A DNA stretch of 64,000 nucleotides from the NCBI RefSeq assembly GCF_001623075.1, contig NZ_LMCF01000222.1, forward strand, positions 62,001-126,000. The letters are read 5' to 3'. Shown one piece after another: positions 28,833 through 36,927 of this stretch. Both the position numbers and the translations under genes were made by a program. The DNA comes from Pseudovibrio sp. Ad37. GTDB lineage: Bacteria > Pseudomonadota > Alphaproteobacteria > Rhizobiales > Stappiaceae. How positions within the stretch are numbered: the stretch's first letter is position 1; the number at the start of each line of letters is the position of its first letter. Below the pieces are notes generated by a model that ran no database searches, had not been told where the DNA came from, and was given only the letters and a program-made list of their open reading frames with translations.

Positions 28833-28840
28833 AGATACGC
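28796..28840. repeat. 45-bp palindromic repeat, family A copy 1
   Basis: Outer arms GCGTATC and GATACGC enclose inner arms CCGAAAA and TTTTCGG. It is identical to 31585-31629 except for a four-base difference in the loop, with both copies followed by AAAA. It overlaps the end of the DUF2938 gene. Confidence 0.85.
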
Positions 28841-28922
28841 AAAAACAATGGCTTAAGCAGTTCAGATGTTTCAACCTAAATGCGAACTGCTTTATTGCTG
28901 CTAACCGGAGCAACATCTGCTG

Positions 28923-29390
28923 CTACTTCTCCTCATCCCGCAGCTGATCAATCACAGCACGAAACTCACTGATGCCCGGCAACAGCGCAGAGACCTGCTC
29001 AGGTGGAAACCGCTCAGCCAGCTTTTGAAACAGCGGCTCCAGCTGCTGCACAGCATCATCACGAAACTGCCGCCCCTGCGGTGTCAACCACACCCGCTTG
29101 GAGCGCCCGTCATCCGGGTTGGGGCGCAGTTCCACAAAACCATGCTTTTCCAACCCGCCCAGCGTATGCGTCATGGTTGTTTTCGCAACTTGAAACGACC
29201 GGGCAAGCTCCAGCGGAGTGGCGCCATCAAACCCACGGCTCAAATGGCTGGTCACCCCAAAATGCGAAACCAGAAGACCCTTTGGCAGCCGCGCTTCCAA
29301 AAACGCGGAGCCAATCTGGTTTATAATCCCTGCCTCAACGAACATGGAAAAAAAAGGTGTCAGATCGCGGGACAGGGTATCGTCAGACAT
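28923..29390 (-). CDS. MarR family transcriptional regulator
   Basis: A 155-residue winged-helix regulator: ATPLELARSFQVAKTTMTHT is the DNA-recognition helix region and GFVELRPNPDDGRSKRVWLT is the wing with its conserved DxRSK. ATG 29390 overlaps the end of the nitroreductase gene by eight bases, so the two form an operon. It is the likely binder of the paired palindromes at 30505-30562 upstream of the operon. Confidence 0.9.
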   Translation of the reverse strand: MSDDTLSRDLTPFFSMFVEAGIINQIGSAFLEARLPKGLLVSHFGVTSHLSRGFDGATPLELARSFQVAKTTMTHTLGGLEKHGFVELRPNPDDGRSKRVWLTPQGRQFRDDAVQQLEPLFQKLAERFPPEQVSALLPGISEFRAVIDQLRDEEK

Positions 29391-30489
29391 TCGCCACTCG
29401 TGTTTCCAAAGGCCAGCGCGGGCTGGGATCAATTTTGGGACCATACCCCAATCGCGCAAGCATTTGAACAGTCTCACCCGGACCTGCCAGCATTTCGTGC
29501 ACTGCAGAATAATGCTCTGCCATTTCAGGAAACTCCTGCAGTGCCTGACTAACCGGCTGCATGGAAAGGCCCAATCCAGCAGCTGCCAGTTGCAACCTGA
29601 TCCAGTCATACCCTGCTTTAATCTGATCGATCCGCAAGTTGCCCGGACTGGTAACCACCGCATATGCCTGTGTCGCGTTCATCGCATCCCGGATCATATT
29701 CCGTCCCTGCTGAAAGCTTGAGCTGGTCTGATCTGCCTGATCTTCGCGGCTTAACATCCCAGCCAGCATCAGGCTCTCCAAAAACGGACCACTTAGCGCA
29801 ATGCCATCCGGGTTCGCTTCAATCTCAGCCTTACCAAACCGCATCAGATCAACGCTTTCCATCATCACACGTTGCGTTGTCAGCTCAACATCCATCGCCT
29901 CCCACGTCAGCTTCCGCAGGGCCGCAACCTCCGCCTTGTCGCTTTTGATCGTGGCATAGTCAGCCAAAACCGCCTGCGCTTCTGCTGAAACAGACACATC
30001 CTTATAAGCGTTACGATTGGTATGTCGATCAAAAACATATGCGAACAATGGATCCGGCTTGCCCCCCTTCGCAAAGTGAGCCGTTGCAACGGGCCCGCCT
30101 TCTCCCAGTGGAAACAACTCCGTCTGCACAGCGTATCCATCTTCCGCTGCAGCCATCCGCAACAACTCCAGAAAACACCCCATGCCAACGGTCAGCTGAC
30201 GGTCAAACGGATCAGTCTCTGGCAAATTCAGTCTCTTGTCGCGGTAGATAACCAGCATATCGCTTCCACGCAATTCGGCCACCCAAGGCTGACGATTGTG
30301 AGGGTTCGGCGCAAGCAAGGCATAGGACAGCGCCTTCATCCGCGGCTCAGAGTAAGCGCCAGCGGTGTCCCAAGGAGCCAACGCCCGGGTTGGACGACGT
30401 GTCGCCAGAAATCCACCAGCTGAGGCAGTCGCTGCCACAACCACACCACCACCCATTAGGCCAATCATCTTGCGTCTGGAAAGCTTCAT
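29383..30489 (-). CDS. Acg-like nitroreductase family protein with Tat signal
   Basis: A 368-residue flavoprotein-like product. The N-terminus SRRKMIGLMGGGVVVAATAS is a twin-arginine signal, so export of a folded, cofactor-bearing protein is expected. Nitroreductase features include SYALLAPNPHNRQPWVAEL near the start of the mature part and GLGLSMQPVSQALQEFPEM near the end. Similar proteins are annotated as Acg-family FMN-binding oxidoreductases. It is first in an operon with a MarR regulator, and two matching palindromes lie upstream. Substrate unknown. Confidence 0.8.
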   Translation of the reverse strand: MKLSRRKMIGLMGGGVVVAATASAGGFLATRRPTRALAPWDTAGAYSEPRMKALSYALLAPNPHNRQPWVAELRGSDMLVIYRDKRLNLPETDPFDRQLTVGMGCFLELLRMAAAEDGYAVQTELFPLGEGGPVATAHFAKGGKPDPLFAYVFDRHTNRNAYKDVSVSAEAQAVLADYATIKSDKAEVAALRKLTWEAMDVELTTQRVMMESVDLMRFGKAEIEANPDGIALSGPFLESLMLAGMLSREDQADQTSSSFQQGRNMIRDAMNATQAYAVVTSPGNLRIDQIKAGYDWIRLQLAAAGLGLSMQPVSQALQEFPEMAEHYSAVHEMLAGPGETVQMLARLGYGPKIDPSPRWPLETRVANV

Positions 30490-30504
30490 CGTTCAACTCC
30501 ATTT

Positions 30505-30520
30505 AGTGCGATATCGAACT
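30505..30520. promoter_or_regulatory. MarR-type operator, site 1
   Basis: AGTGCGATATCGAACT fits the palindrome AGT-N-CGATATCG-N-ACT and starts 16 bases upstream of the nitroreductase ATG. It recurs 27 bases further upstream. Confidence 0.75.
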
Positions 30521-30546
30521 ATAAACATACCGCTACACACAAAACA

Positions 30547-30562
30547 AGTGCGATATCGTACT
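30547..30562. promoter_or_regulatory. MarR-type operator, site 2
   Basis: AGTGCGATATCGTACT, the same AGT-N-CGATATCG-N-ACT palindrome as site 1, 42 bases (about four helical turns) away, so a protein could bind both on one face. Confidence 0.75.
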
Positions 30563-30606
30563 ATTTTGATCAAACCAGTTCTAACCACCCATCAATCAGA
30601 GCCTTT

Positions 30607-30642
30607 CCCACAGCCCCAAAGCCAACAAATTGAGGCTGTGGG
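30607..30642. other. Hairpin between the nitroreductase unit and the phosphatase gene
   Basis: CCCACAGCC and GGCTGTGGG form a perfect 9-base stem with an 18-base loop, about 80 bases before the phosphatase start. It could be a terminator for plus-strand transcription or a leader structure. Confidence 0.4.
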
Positions 30643-30722
30643 TTTGCTCCTCATTTGTTTTCTTAAAGTAGATTGGACCACCAGTGACCGCGACACAGAC
30701 AAGCATTTGGAACGGGACGACC

Positions 30723-31493
30723 ATGCAAAACACCCATCCAACTCTTCCGCAAGGGAAACGCATTTATGCGACGGGAGACATTCACGGCAGGCTCGACCTG
30801 CTGGAAGTCATGGGCAAAGCCATTGAGAGTGACCTGAAAAACCGCCCGATCACGGACCCGATCTCAATCTTCCTTGGCGATTACATCGACCGCGGCCCGG
30901 ACAGTCAGGGCGTCATTGATTTCCTTGTCGATCACCACCACCGCACCCCGCGCCAGATCTGTCTGAAAGGCAATCACGAAGCCTCGCTTCTGGAGTTTCT
31001 GCAAGACGCTGGCACGCTTTACCACTGGGAGGATCTGGGCGGCACCGAAACCCTGCTCTCCTACGGCCTTTCCATTCACGATCTCATGGGCTCAGCAGGC
31101 GCTGAAAGCGTGCAGACCATCTTCAAGGAAAACCTCTCCAAGCTGCACCAAACGTTCTTCGAATCCCTACCCCTCCACTACCAATGTGGAGATTACCTGT
31201 TCGTCCACGCCGGCATTCGCCCAGACGTTCCGCTGGAAGAACAACGCGCAGAAGAACTCATGTGGATCCGCGGTCCTTTCCTCAATTCGCAAGAGGACTT
31301 CGGCGTCTTCGTCGTCCACGGCCACACCCCGGTCGAACACATCGATCGCCGCTTCAATCGGCTCGACGTGGACACCGAAGCCTACGCCTCAGGCCGCCTC
31401 ACCTGCGCGGTACTGGAAGGCACGGACATGAAGTTCATCACTGCCACCACCGACGGCTGGGAACTGTTCGACTTCATTCCCACACACAAGTAG
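30723..31493 (+). CDS. PPP-type serine/threonine protein phosphatase
   Basis: Metallophosphatase of the PP2A/bacteriophage-lambda type. The 256-residue protein has all core motifs: ATGDIHGRLDLL, FLGDYIDRGPDSQG, CLKGNHEASLL, LFVHAGIRP and VVHGHTPVEH. ATG 30723 follows GGGACGA; a GTG start at 30684 is less likely. Targets may be phosphoproteins or small phosphorylated molecules. The gene stands alone, downstream of the MarR operator region. Confidence 0.92.
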   Translation: MQNTHPTLPQGKRIYATGDIHGRLDLLEVMGKAIESDLKNRPITDPISIFLGDYIDRGPDSQGVIDFLVDHHHRTPRQICLKGNHEASLLEFLQDAGTLYHWEDLGGTETLLSYGLSIHDLMGSAGAESVQTIFKENLSKLHQTFFESLPLHYQCGDYLFVHAGIRPDVPLEEQRAEELMWIRGPFLNSQEDFGVFVVHGHTPVEHIDRRFNRLDVDTEAYASGRLTCAVLEGTDMKFITATTDGWELFDFIPTHK

Positions 31494-31584
31494 TCCCCAA
31501 GCACAGCAAAGCACTGGCCTGCGGAAGGATGACAGTTCCGCAGACCAGCAGGACACCCATTGAGGGCTGAGCAAGGGTGTATAT

Positions 31585-31629
31585 GCGTATCGCCGAAAAG
31601 TGACATCCGGTTTTCGGATAAAGATACGC
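31585..31629. repeat. 45-bp palindromic repeat, family A copy 2
   Basis: Same structure as 28796-28840: outer arms GCGTATC and GATACGC, inner arms CCGAAAA and TTTTCGG; only the loop differs (ACAT for GGGA). This copy is intergenic. Confidence 0.85.
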
Positions 31630-31699
31630 AAAAGCAGTTCAACGAACAGGTGAACAGCTTTTGCAACCCGTCCTTCAGGTGCCGATCACAGTGATCGGA

Positions 31700-32020
31700 T
31701 CAGGAAGGCACTGTCAGGTTTATTGGCTGCGGATGAGCGACACCGCTCCCGGCGAATCCCCGCAAAGCACCCGCTGGCTTCGTGTGGAGATGCGCTTTGG
31801 ATAGTGTTCCGCAAGCCTGTTCTAAAGCCTCCAGGCACTCTCGAAAGGCATAATGCAAAGTGAGCAAAGCATCCCGCCCACTCGGTTCCTGCATCCTCTC
31901 ACACAGCACAAGCTGCTGAATATACGCAAGGTTCTGCAAGTCCGAGACAGCAATGGCTACTTCGTCAATTTCATTCTGAAGAGTATTTGTGGCGCTACAC
32001 GCGCATGCGGATTCGGTCAT
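31700..32020 (-). CDS. Small hypothetical protein
   Basis: A 106-residue product from ATG 32020, with GAGG eight bases upstream; the frame is open to 32170 but the extra part looks untranslated. The first 80 residues are helical (LQNEIDEVAIAVSDLQNLAY, then DALLTLHYAFRECLEALEQA); the tail is Gly/Pro-rich. It contains several cysteines near the start (ACACS). No family recognised. Confidence 0.5.
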   Translation of the reverse strand: MTESACACSATNTLQNEIDEVAIAVSDLQNLAYIQQLVLCERMQEPSGRDALLTLHYAFRECLEALEQACGTLSKAHLHTKPAGALRGFAGSGVAHPQPINLTVPS

Positions 32021-32552
32021 ATTCAAAGCCTCGTTGTTGGCTATTGAAGGACCGCAAGACAAACGAGCTTTCGACGGCCCGCTGGCGAGCGGGAGATTCG
32101 AAACCTGACAACGACAGGCGAGTTTATTCCCTCCCGAAGGAGGTGTTGTATTCACCGCCCTCCCGCTCATAGCAAAGGCTTCGCGCGCTTAGATAAAAGC
32201 ACAAAAATCCGCCAATTACGGGAGCGGATACCGCACTGAGAGGTTTCAAAGCCTCACAAATGAATGTGGAATGAATCACGCACCTTGCCAAACTGCAACT
32301 TCTAGCAAGTGTGCGTAACGAGAGGATTGTCATCCCCCTGCATCACCACTAACCCACCGCCGTCATCCCGCGCAAACGAAGTGCGACGCGGGAACCAGAG
32401 CCCCACGCGCAAACCTCACAATACGGCTCTGGATACCGAAACAGCGCTACGCTTGTCCGGCATGACGATAGGGACATAGCTCTCAGGCTACAACAACAGA
32501 CATTGCCTCGCTAACAAACTGCCGACTGTCAACAACGCCCCCCACGGTGTCA
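32021..32552. other. Gene-free region with a REP-like palindrome
   Basis: 532 bases between the small hypothetical gene and the IS110 transposase. It contains the 107-base palindromic element at 32361-32467 and otherwise nothing convincing; the last 85 bases probably belong to the downstream end of the insertion sequence. Confidence 0.6.
32361..32467. repeat. REP-like large palindromic element
   Basis: Ends CGTCAT and ATGACG enclose internal pairs AGAGCC / GGCTCT and a GTCATCCCGCG-type start. Elements of this kind (beginning GTCATCCCG) are scattered through many alphaproteobacterial genomes. It lies 86 bases from the IS110 transposase stop. Confidence 0.7.
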
Positions 32553-33500
32553 TCAACTCATTGCAGTAATTTTGTCTCTCATTCTTGCATTTAGGATGAC
32601 GATTATCTTTCTCATGAGGGCTGATATGGCGACAATGGGCTTCTTGCCATTTGCAGTAAGACGTTGATAGAAATCACGAAGTAGCCCGCTAAGGCGAGAG
32701 GCACATAAGGCGGCCATGAACAGGTTCTTGCGTACTTCTGGCCGTCCACCACGCATCTTCCGATATCCTCGCAATGTACCGCTGTCATTTGGATGCGGCG
32801 CAAGTCCTGCCAGAGAAGCAGCCTGTCGGCGTGTGAGGGATCCCAGTTCCGGCATGGTTGCCAATAAAGCAATGGCCGTGCGCGGTCCGACACCGGGTAA
32901 GGATTGATACACCACCATTCGCTCAGACAGATCCGTATTGTTCTGAATAAGGCTCTCGATCAGCTGGTCGAGCCGTTCAAGCTGGCGCCTGATGCAGGCC
33001 AGGACAATCTTGCAGGAGTGTTTGACACTGGCACATCCGGGAGCCTGAACCCTGTTCTTTTCCGCCACCTGAATATCCATCAGATCCTGACGACGGGCCA
33101 CCAGTGCAGCAAGATCACTTTGATGTTTATCACTCAACTCATAAAGAGGTAGGCCCCGCCAACGGTCAGCTCCATAGGCAGCAAGTGCCTTAGCATCGAT
33201 ACCATCGGTTTTGCCAAGGCGGACGAAAGACCTTGCGAAGGCTTTGACTTTCAGCGTGTCAGCACGGTGGCATGCAATCTGCGCTGCACATAACTCACTG
33301 ACCAACAGGGCCTCATAGCCACCGGTGGGCTCTAGCACCACCAATGTATCTGGCCTCAATTGTGCCAACAGTTGACGAATGGAGCGAGAGGCATTGGCAA
33401 TCACCTGGACTGTCTGTTTGCCATGCTCACACAATGCCAGCGTATCTTTTGAAACATCAATGCCGATAACACAGGAAGGAATGGTTTTAAGAAAGGTCAT
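32553..33500 (-). CDS. IS110 family transposase
   Basis: A 315-residue DEDD-type recombinase. The N-terminal RuvC-like domain has IGIDVSKDTLALCEHGK, VVLEPTGGYEALL and KTDGIDAKALAAYG; the C-terminal domain has VYQSLPGVGPRTAIALLATM and SLAGLAPHPNDSGTLRGYRK, which includes the conserved serine. ATG 33500 is chosen by alignment to the family start (about 66 residues into the open frame). No stop or frameshift interrupts it, so it may be active. IS110 elements lack long terminal inverted repeats, which makes the ends hard to see. Confidence 0.93.
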   Translation of the reverse strand: MTFLKTIPSCVIGIDVSKDTLALCEHGKQTVQVIANASRSIRQLLAQLRPDTLVVLEPTGGYEALLVSELCAAQIACHRADTLKVKAFARSFVRLGKTDGIDAKALAAYGADRWRGLPLYELSDKHQSDLAALVARRQDLMDIQVAEKNRVQAPGCASVKHSCKIVLACIRRQLERLDQLIESLIQNNTDLSERMVVYQSLPGVGPRTAIALLATMPELGSLTRRQAASLAGLAPHPNDSGTLRGYRKMRGGRPEVRKNLFMAALCASRLSGLLRDFYQRLTANGKKPIVAISALMRKIIVILNARMRDKITAMS

Positions 33501-33704
33501 AGGAGTGATACCCTGATCGTGCTTCGGATTGTTTGCGGGCGTGCAAGCAGCGGCCCAATCAACTCTCCAAGCGGGAAAAGGAAGCGGCAGAGAGCCTTGA
33601 TGACAGCGGGTGAAAGCCCGATCCCGGCTCGGACGCCTGCCACTGGTCTCCCGGAATTGCGGTTCGGGAGACCAACTCCACCCTAACACACACACCCACT
33701 AACA
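33501..33704 (-). mobile_element. Non-coding upstream end of the IS110 element, bridge-RNA candidate
   Basis: About 200 bases between the transposase start and a REP-like palindrome, with no gene. A 10-base perfect hairpin occupies 33644-33674 (arms TGGTCTCCCG and CGGGAGACCA) and a smaller one lies at 33607-33620 (CGGG / CCCG). In IS110-group elements this upstream flank encodes the structured bridge RNA that guides target and donor choice, so the structure fits, but the RNA itself is inferred. Confidence 0.5.
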
Positions 33705-33736
33705 ATCCCGGGCGAAGCATAGCGAAGATCCGGGAT
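33705..33736. repeat. REP-like hairpin beside the IS110 element
   Basis: ATCCCGG and CCGGGAT arms around GCGAAGCATAGCGAAGAT, a motif common in REP-like repeats of this class. It marks the likely upstream edge of the insertion sequence. Confidence 0.55.
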
Positions 33737-33805
33737 CTATATTCACACCAGTCACGACCTTTACGATCTACTTTGGGTATCATTCTAAAACTTCGCGAGT
33801 GCAGC

Positions 33806-34519
33806 TTAAATTTGCTCATTCGCTCCCATGTTAAGCAATGCGTTCTCCAATGGGTACGGAACTTTTCCGTACCCATTCTTCTTCCTCCTGGCCCAGTCAA
33901 AGAGAGAGCAAACAGACGAATAAACAGACGCGATCTCTTCAACGTCAGACAACAAAGAGTACCCCCAATCATCAGTTTGCATCATCATGCTTGAAGCACG
34001 TGTATGCATTGATTGAATGCTGCTGAAGATTTGCACTGCTTTTGCTTGTTCTACGCTGTAAAAAACGACCGCTTGTGCCAACTTATCGGCACTGTCTCTC
34101 GGAAAATCAGGCACTCTAAAATTAGCTTCTCTGATTAGCTCATGGCTTACCAAACATGATAAAGTCGGCTCTCTCTGATCATGAGCAAGCACCCAAAGAT
34201 CTTGATAGGCATTAAATAACGCTTCCAAATATAAGCAAATATCAGAAAGATAAAACGAAGACATTGAGCGCTTCGCCTCTGCCTCTCGTTTAGATCGAAC
34301 CCGTTCAAGAAACAAAGCGATGAGAGCAGCGGCAACAGCACCAAAGGCCGCAAAAATCGTCCCAAAGGCAGAGACATAATCTACCCATGGGTAGTTTTTG
34401 AAGGTTACATGCAATGCATAGCCATCAAGGAGTTGCAAATACACAATCCCTACAATGATCATCATCCAAAATATGTAACCAGATGCGATTGCAAATATGA
34501 CCCAGGCTAATAAGCGCAT
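33806..34519 (-). CDS. Unknown membrane-anchored protein
   Basis: A 237-residue protein with two membrane helices (about 5-30 and 52-72) and a cytoplasmic helical domain rich in Ala, Glu and Ser. ATG 34519 is the start. The AT-rich codon use, lack of recognised family and position beside an insertion sequence suggest acquired DNA. The two-helix-plus-soluble-domain layout is seen in many small phage- or island-borne proteins, but no function is proposed. Confidence 0.6.
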   Translation of the reverse strand: MRLLAWVIFAIASGYIFWMMIIVGIVYLQLLDGYALHVTFKNYPWVDYVSAFGTIFAAFGAVAAALIALFLERVRSKREAEAKRSMSSFYLSDICLYLEALFNAYQDLWVLAHDQREPTLSCLVSHELIREANFRVPDFPRDSADKLAQAVVFYSVEQAKAVQIFSSIQSMHTRASSMMMQTDDWGYSLLSDVEEIASVYSSVCSLFDWARRKKNGYGKVPYPLENALLNMGANEQI

Positions 34520-34827
34520 TGAAAATCCATCAAAATAGTAACTAACCGAGTTTTACAGGATGTTTCTGCGTAACAACTACCCTGTGCTCCAACAAAATGC
34601 ACAACTCCCCCACCATGACCACATCCCGTCCAAAACACGGCAGCACGCGCACAAAAATACGATTTATTTAAAAACTTACGCTTTTCTTGCCCAATCGCAG
34701 CGATTTGCGGTTTCCTATTAACCGGAAATCGCGTTATCTAAAGACATCATTAACTTTAAAGCGGGTTCTGCTTGATTGGTCTGACCAGACAAAGAGAAGC
34801 CGCTTTGCTTTAGATGTACGCAGGATA
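34520..34827. other. Leader region of the stator-like pair
   Basis: 308 bases between divergent genes, AT-rich near 34660. Apart from the inverted repeat at 34700-34732 nothing convincing is seen. The frame of the next gene is open back to 34687 but lacks a good start there. Confidence 0.45.
34700..34732. promoter_or_regulatory. Interrupted inverted repeat upstream of the stator-like pair
   Basis: GCGATTT / AAATCGC outer arms and CGGTT / AACCG inner arms are separated by one mismatched base and enclose a seven-base loop, about 95 bases before the start codon. It could be an operator or leader hairpin. Confidence 0.4.
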
Positions 34828-35826
34828 ATGGCACGCGACTACGATCCCTACAGTCTGTCGAGCCCACAGGTTTACCTGTGGCGCATGATTATTTTTCTGG
34901 TTCTGGCAGGCTTCATTGCCTTTGTCCTGATCGGGCAAATCACAGCAGCCTTCATGGCAAACCCCGCATTGAACGGCCTGATCGTAGGCGTCGCAGCACT
35001 GGGTATACTTCTGTCGTTCAGGCAGGTCCTGCGAATTTTCCCGGAAGTATCATGGGTTAACGGCTTCCGCCTCGGCGATCCACGCCTAGAGGTACGCCGC
35101 CCGCCTATCCTTCTGGCGCCAATGGCAACCCTGCTTGGCAACAAAGCAGGCGACATGACCATCTCGCCAACCACCATGCGCTCCATGCTCGATTCCATCG
35201 GCATGCGTTTGGATGAATCCCGCGAGATCTCACGTTACCTCACCCGCTTGCTCATCTTCCTCGGTCTGGTCGGTACCTTCTGGGGCCTGATGCAAACCGT
35301 AAGCGCCGTGGCAACCACCGTCAGCACGCTGAATGCAGCAGGCGGCGATGCCAACGTACTGTTTGAAGATCTGGTCTCTGGCATCACCGCACAGATGACC
35401 GGCCTCGGCATCGCGTTCTCCTCCTCCTTGCTTGGTCTGACCGGTTCCCTCGTTCTGGGCTTCCTCGACCTGCAGGCAGGACAGGCCCAAAACCGCTTCT
35501 ATCAGGAGCTGGAAGACTGGCTCTCCACCCTGACGGATATCGATCCCGATGAGCTGGGCAACGGCACATCTGCTGATATGGCGGCAGACCTGCGCGTCAC
35601 CCTCGACAAACTGCGCAAGTCTATGGAAACAAAAGGCGCTGAGCCGGATGACAATTCCAACGCCGCCATGAGCAAACTGGCAGAAGGCATTCAGGGCCTT
35701 GTCCAGCACGTGCGTTCCGAGCAGAAGATGATGCGCGAATGGGCTGAGGCCCAGTCCATGCAACAGCGCCGGATTGAACGCTTCCTGAAAACGCTCACCG
35801 CAGAGGTAGAGCGGGAGAAGGAATAA
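34828..35826 (+). CDS. MotA/TolQ/ExbB-like proton channel protein
   Basis: A 332-residue membrane protein with helices at about 18-42, 48-68, 145-168 and 195-225. The C-terminal pair has the family signature: RLLIFLGLVGTFWGLMQTV and ITAQMTGLGIAFSSSLLGL. ATG 34828 (MARDYDPYSL, after CAGGAT) is preferred over the frame's earlier start. The C-terminal 90 residues form a cytoplasmic coiled region. It ends three bases before its partner gene. It is not flagellar by context, because no flagellar gene is near. Confidence 0.85.
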   Translation: MARDYDPYSLSSPQVYLWRMIIFLVLAGFIAFVLIGQITAAFMANPALNGLIVGVAALGILLSFRQVLRIFPEVSWVNGFRLGDPRLEVRRPPILLAPMATLLGNKAGDMTISPTTMRSMLDSIGMRLDESREISRYLTRLLIFLGLVGTFWGLMQTVSAVATTVSTLNAAGGDANVLFEDLVSGITAQMTGLGIAFSSSLLGLTGSLVLGFLDLQAGQAQNRFYQELEDWLSTLTDIDPDELGNGTSADMAADLRVTLDKLRKSMETKGAEPDDNSNAAMSKLAEGIQGLVQHVRSEQKMMREWAEAQSMQQRRIERFLKTLTAEVEREKE

Positions 35827-35829
35827 AGC

Positions 35830-36864
35830 ATGGCTGGTGTACGCACACGCAGGTCTCAAAACAACTCAGAGGATTACTGGCCGGGTTTCGTGGATGCCAT
35901 GTCCGCACTCCTGCTGGTGTTCATCTTCCTGCTCTCCATCTTCATGATTGCGCAGTTCTTCCTCAGCCAGCAGCTGTCTGGCCGGGATAAGGTGCTCAAC
36001 CGCCTCAACCACCAAATCGCAGAGCTCACAGAGCTGCTGGCGCTGGAAAAGGCGAGTGTTGGAGATCTGGAATCCACTATCTCCTCCCTGCAATTGGGGC
36101 TGGATCAGACAGCAAGTGAACGGGATCGTCTTCAGGGCCTGCTCAACGAACGGTCCGGCCAGATTGACGAGGCAGGTGGCGCACTGGCATCCCTGCGTGC
36201 AAAGCTGGAAGGCGAACAACAGATCAGCGATAAGGCTCTGGCACAGGTAGAGCTGCTCAACCAGCAAATCAGCGCCCTGCGTCGCCAGATCGCTGTGCTG
36301 GAAGACGCACTGGACGCCTCAGAAACACGTGACAGAGAAAGCCAGACCCGCATTGCAGACCTTGGCAAGCGGCTCAACGTCGCCCTCGCCCAGCGTGTAC
36401 AGGAACTGTCACGCTACCGCTCAGACTTCTTTGGCCGCCTGCGCGAAATCCTCGCCCAGCGTTCTGATATTGAAGTTGTTGGTGACCGCTTTGTGTTCCA
36501 GTCCGAGGTGCTGTTCTCCTCAGGTGATGATGAGGTCAACCCGCAGGGCAAAAACCAGCTGGATATCCTCGCAAGCGCCATTTTGGAACTTGAGGGACAA
36601 ATCCCGTCAGAGATCAACTGGGTCCTGCGCGTGGACGGCCACACAGATGCCCGCCCACTCTCCGGCACCGGTCGCCTGCGCGACAACTGGGAACTCTCAG
36701 CCGCCCGTGCAATCTCGGTGGTCAAATACCTCATTGCCAGAGGCGTAGAACCAGACCGCCTGGTCGCCGCCGGCTTCGGCGAGTTCCAACCCCTCGAAGA
36801 AGGCACCAGCACCGAAGCCAACGCCAAAAACCGCCGCATCGAGCTAAAGCTCACACAGCGGTAG
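35830..36864 (+). CDS. MotB/OmpA-like peptidoglycan-binding stator partner
   Basis: A 344-residue protein with one N-terminal helix (about 23-45) bearing Asp22 in YWPGFVDAMSALLL, equivalent to the ion-binding Asp of MotB. A long coiled coil follows (about 46-210, Gln/Leu/Glu-rich). The OmpA-type domain (about 225-344) shows FSSGDDEVNPQGKNQLD, VDGHTDARPLSG and NAKNRRIELKL. It pairs with the preceding gene as a stator-like complex anchored to peptidoglycan. The coiled coil is much longer than in flagellar MotB. Confidence 0.88.
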   Translation: MAGVRTRRSQNNSEDYWPGFVDAMSALLLVFIFLLSIFMIAQFFLSQQLSGRDKVLNRLNHQIAELTELLALEKASVGDLESTISSLQLGLDQTASERDRLQGLLNERSGQIDEAGGALASLRAKLEGEQQISDKALAQVELLNQQISALRRQIAVLEDALDASETRDRESQTRIADLGKRLNVALAQRVQELSRYRSDFFGRLREILAQRSDIEVVGDRFVFQSEVLFSSGDDEVNPQGKNQLDILASAILELEGQIPSEINWVLRVDGHTDARPLSGTGRLRDNWELSAARAISVVKYLIARGVEPDRLVAAGFGEFQPLEEGTSTEANAKNRRIELKLTQR

Positions 36865-36886
36865 GGGCTGAAAAAACTTGAGAATG

Positions 36887-36927
36887 AAACAGCCGTTTGA
36901 AATCATCCTCAAGCGCCTGTTTTTTTG
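36887..36927 (+). terminator. Rho-independent terminator of the stator-like operon
   Basis: AAACAG and CTGTTT close a stem with internal CG pairs and a TTTGA / TCAAG extension, followed by TTTTT, about 25 bases beyond the stop. Confidence 0.7.

Noticed and set aside
31184-31570. Arg/His-rich frame within the phosphatase gene
   Set aside because: Alternative-frame shadow of the PP2A-type gene.
34828-36864. Zorya anti-phage system
   Set aside because: Only the ZorAB-like motor pair is present; no zorC, zorD or zorE gene is adjacent.
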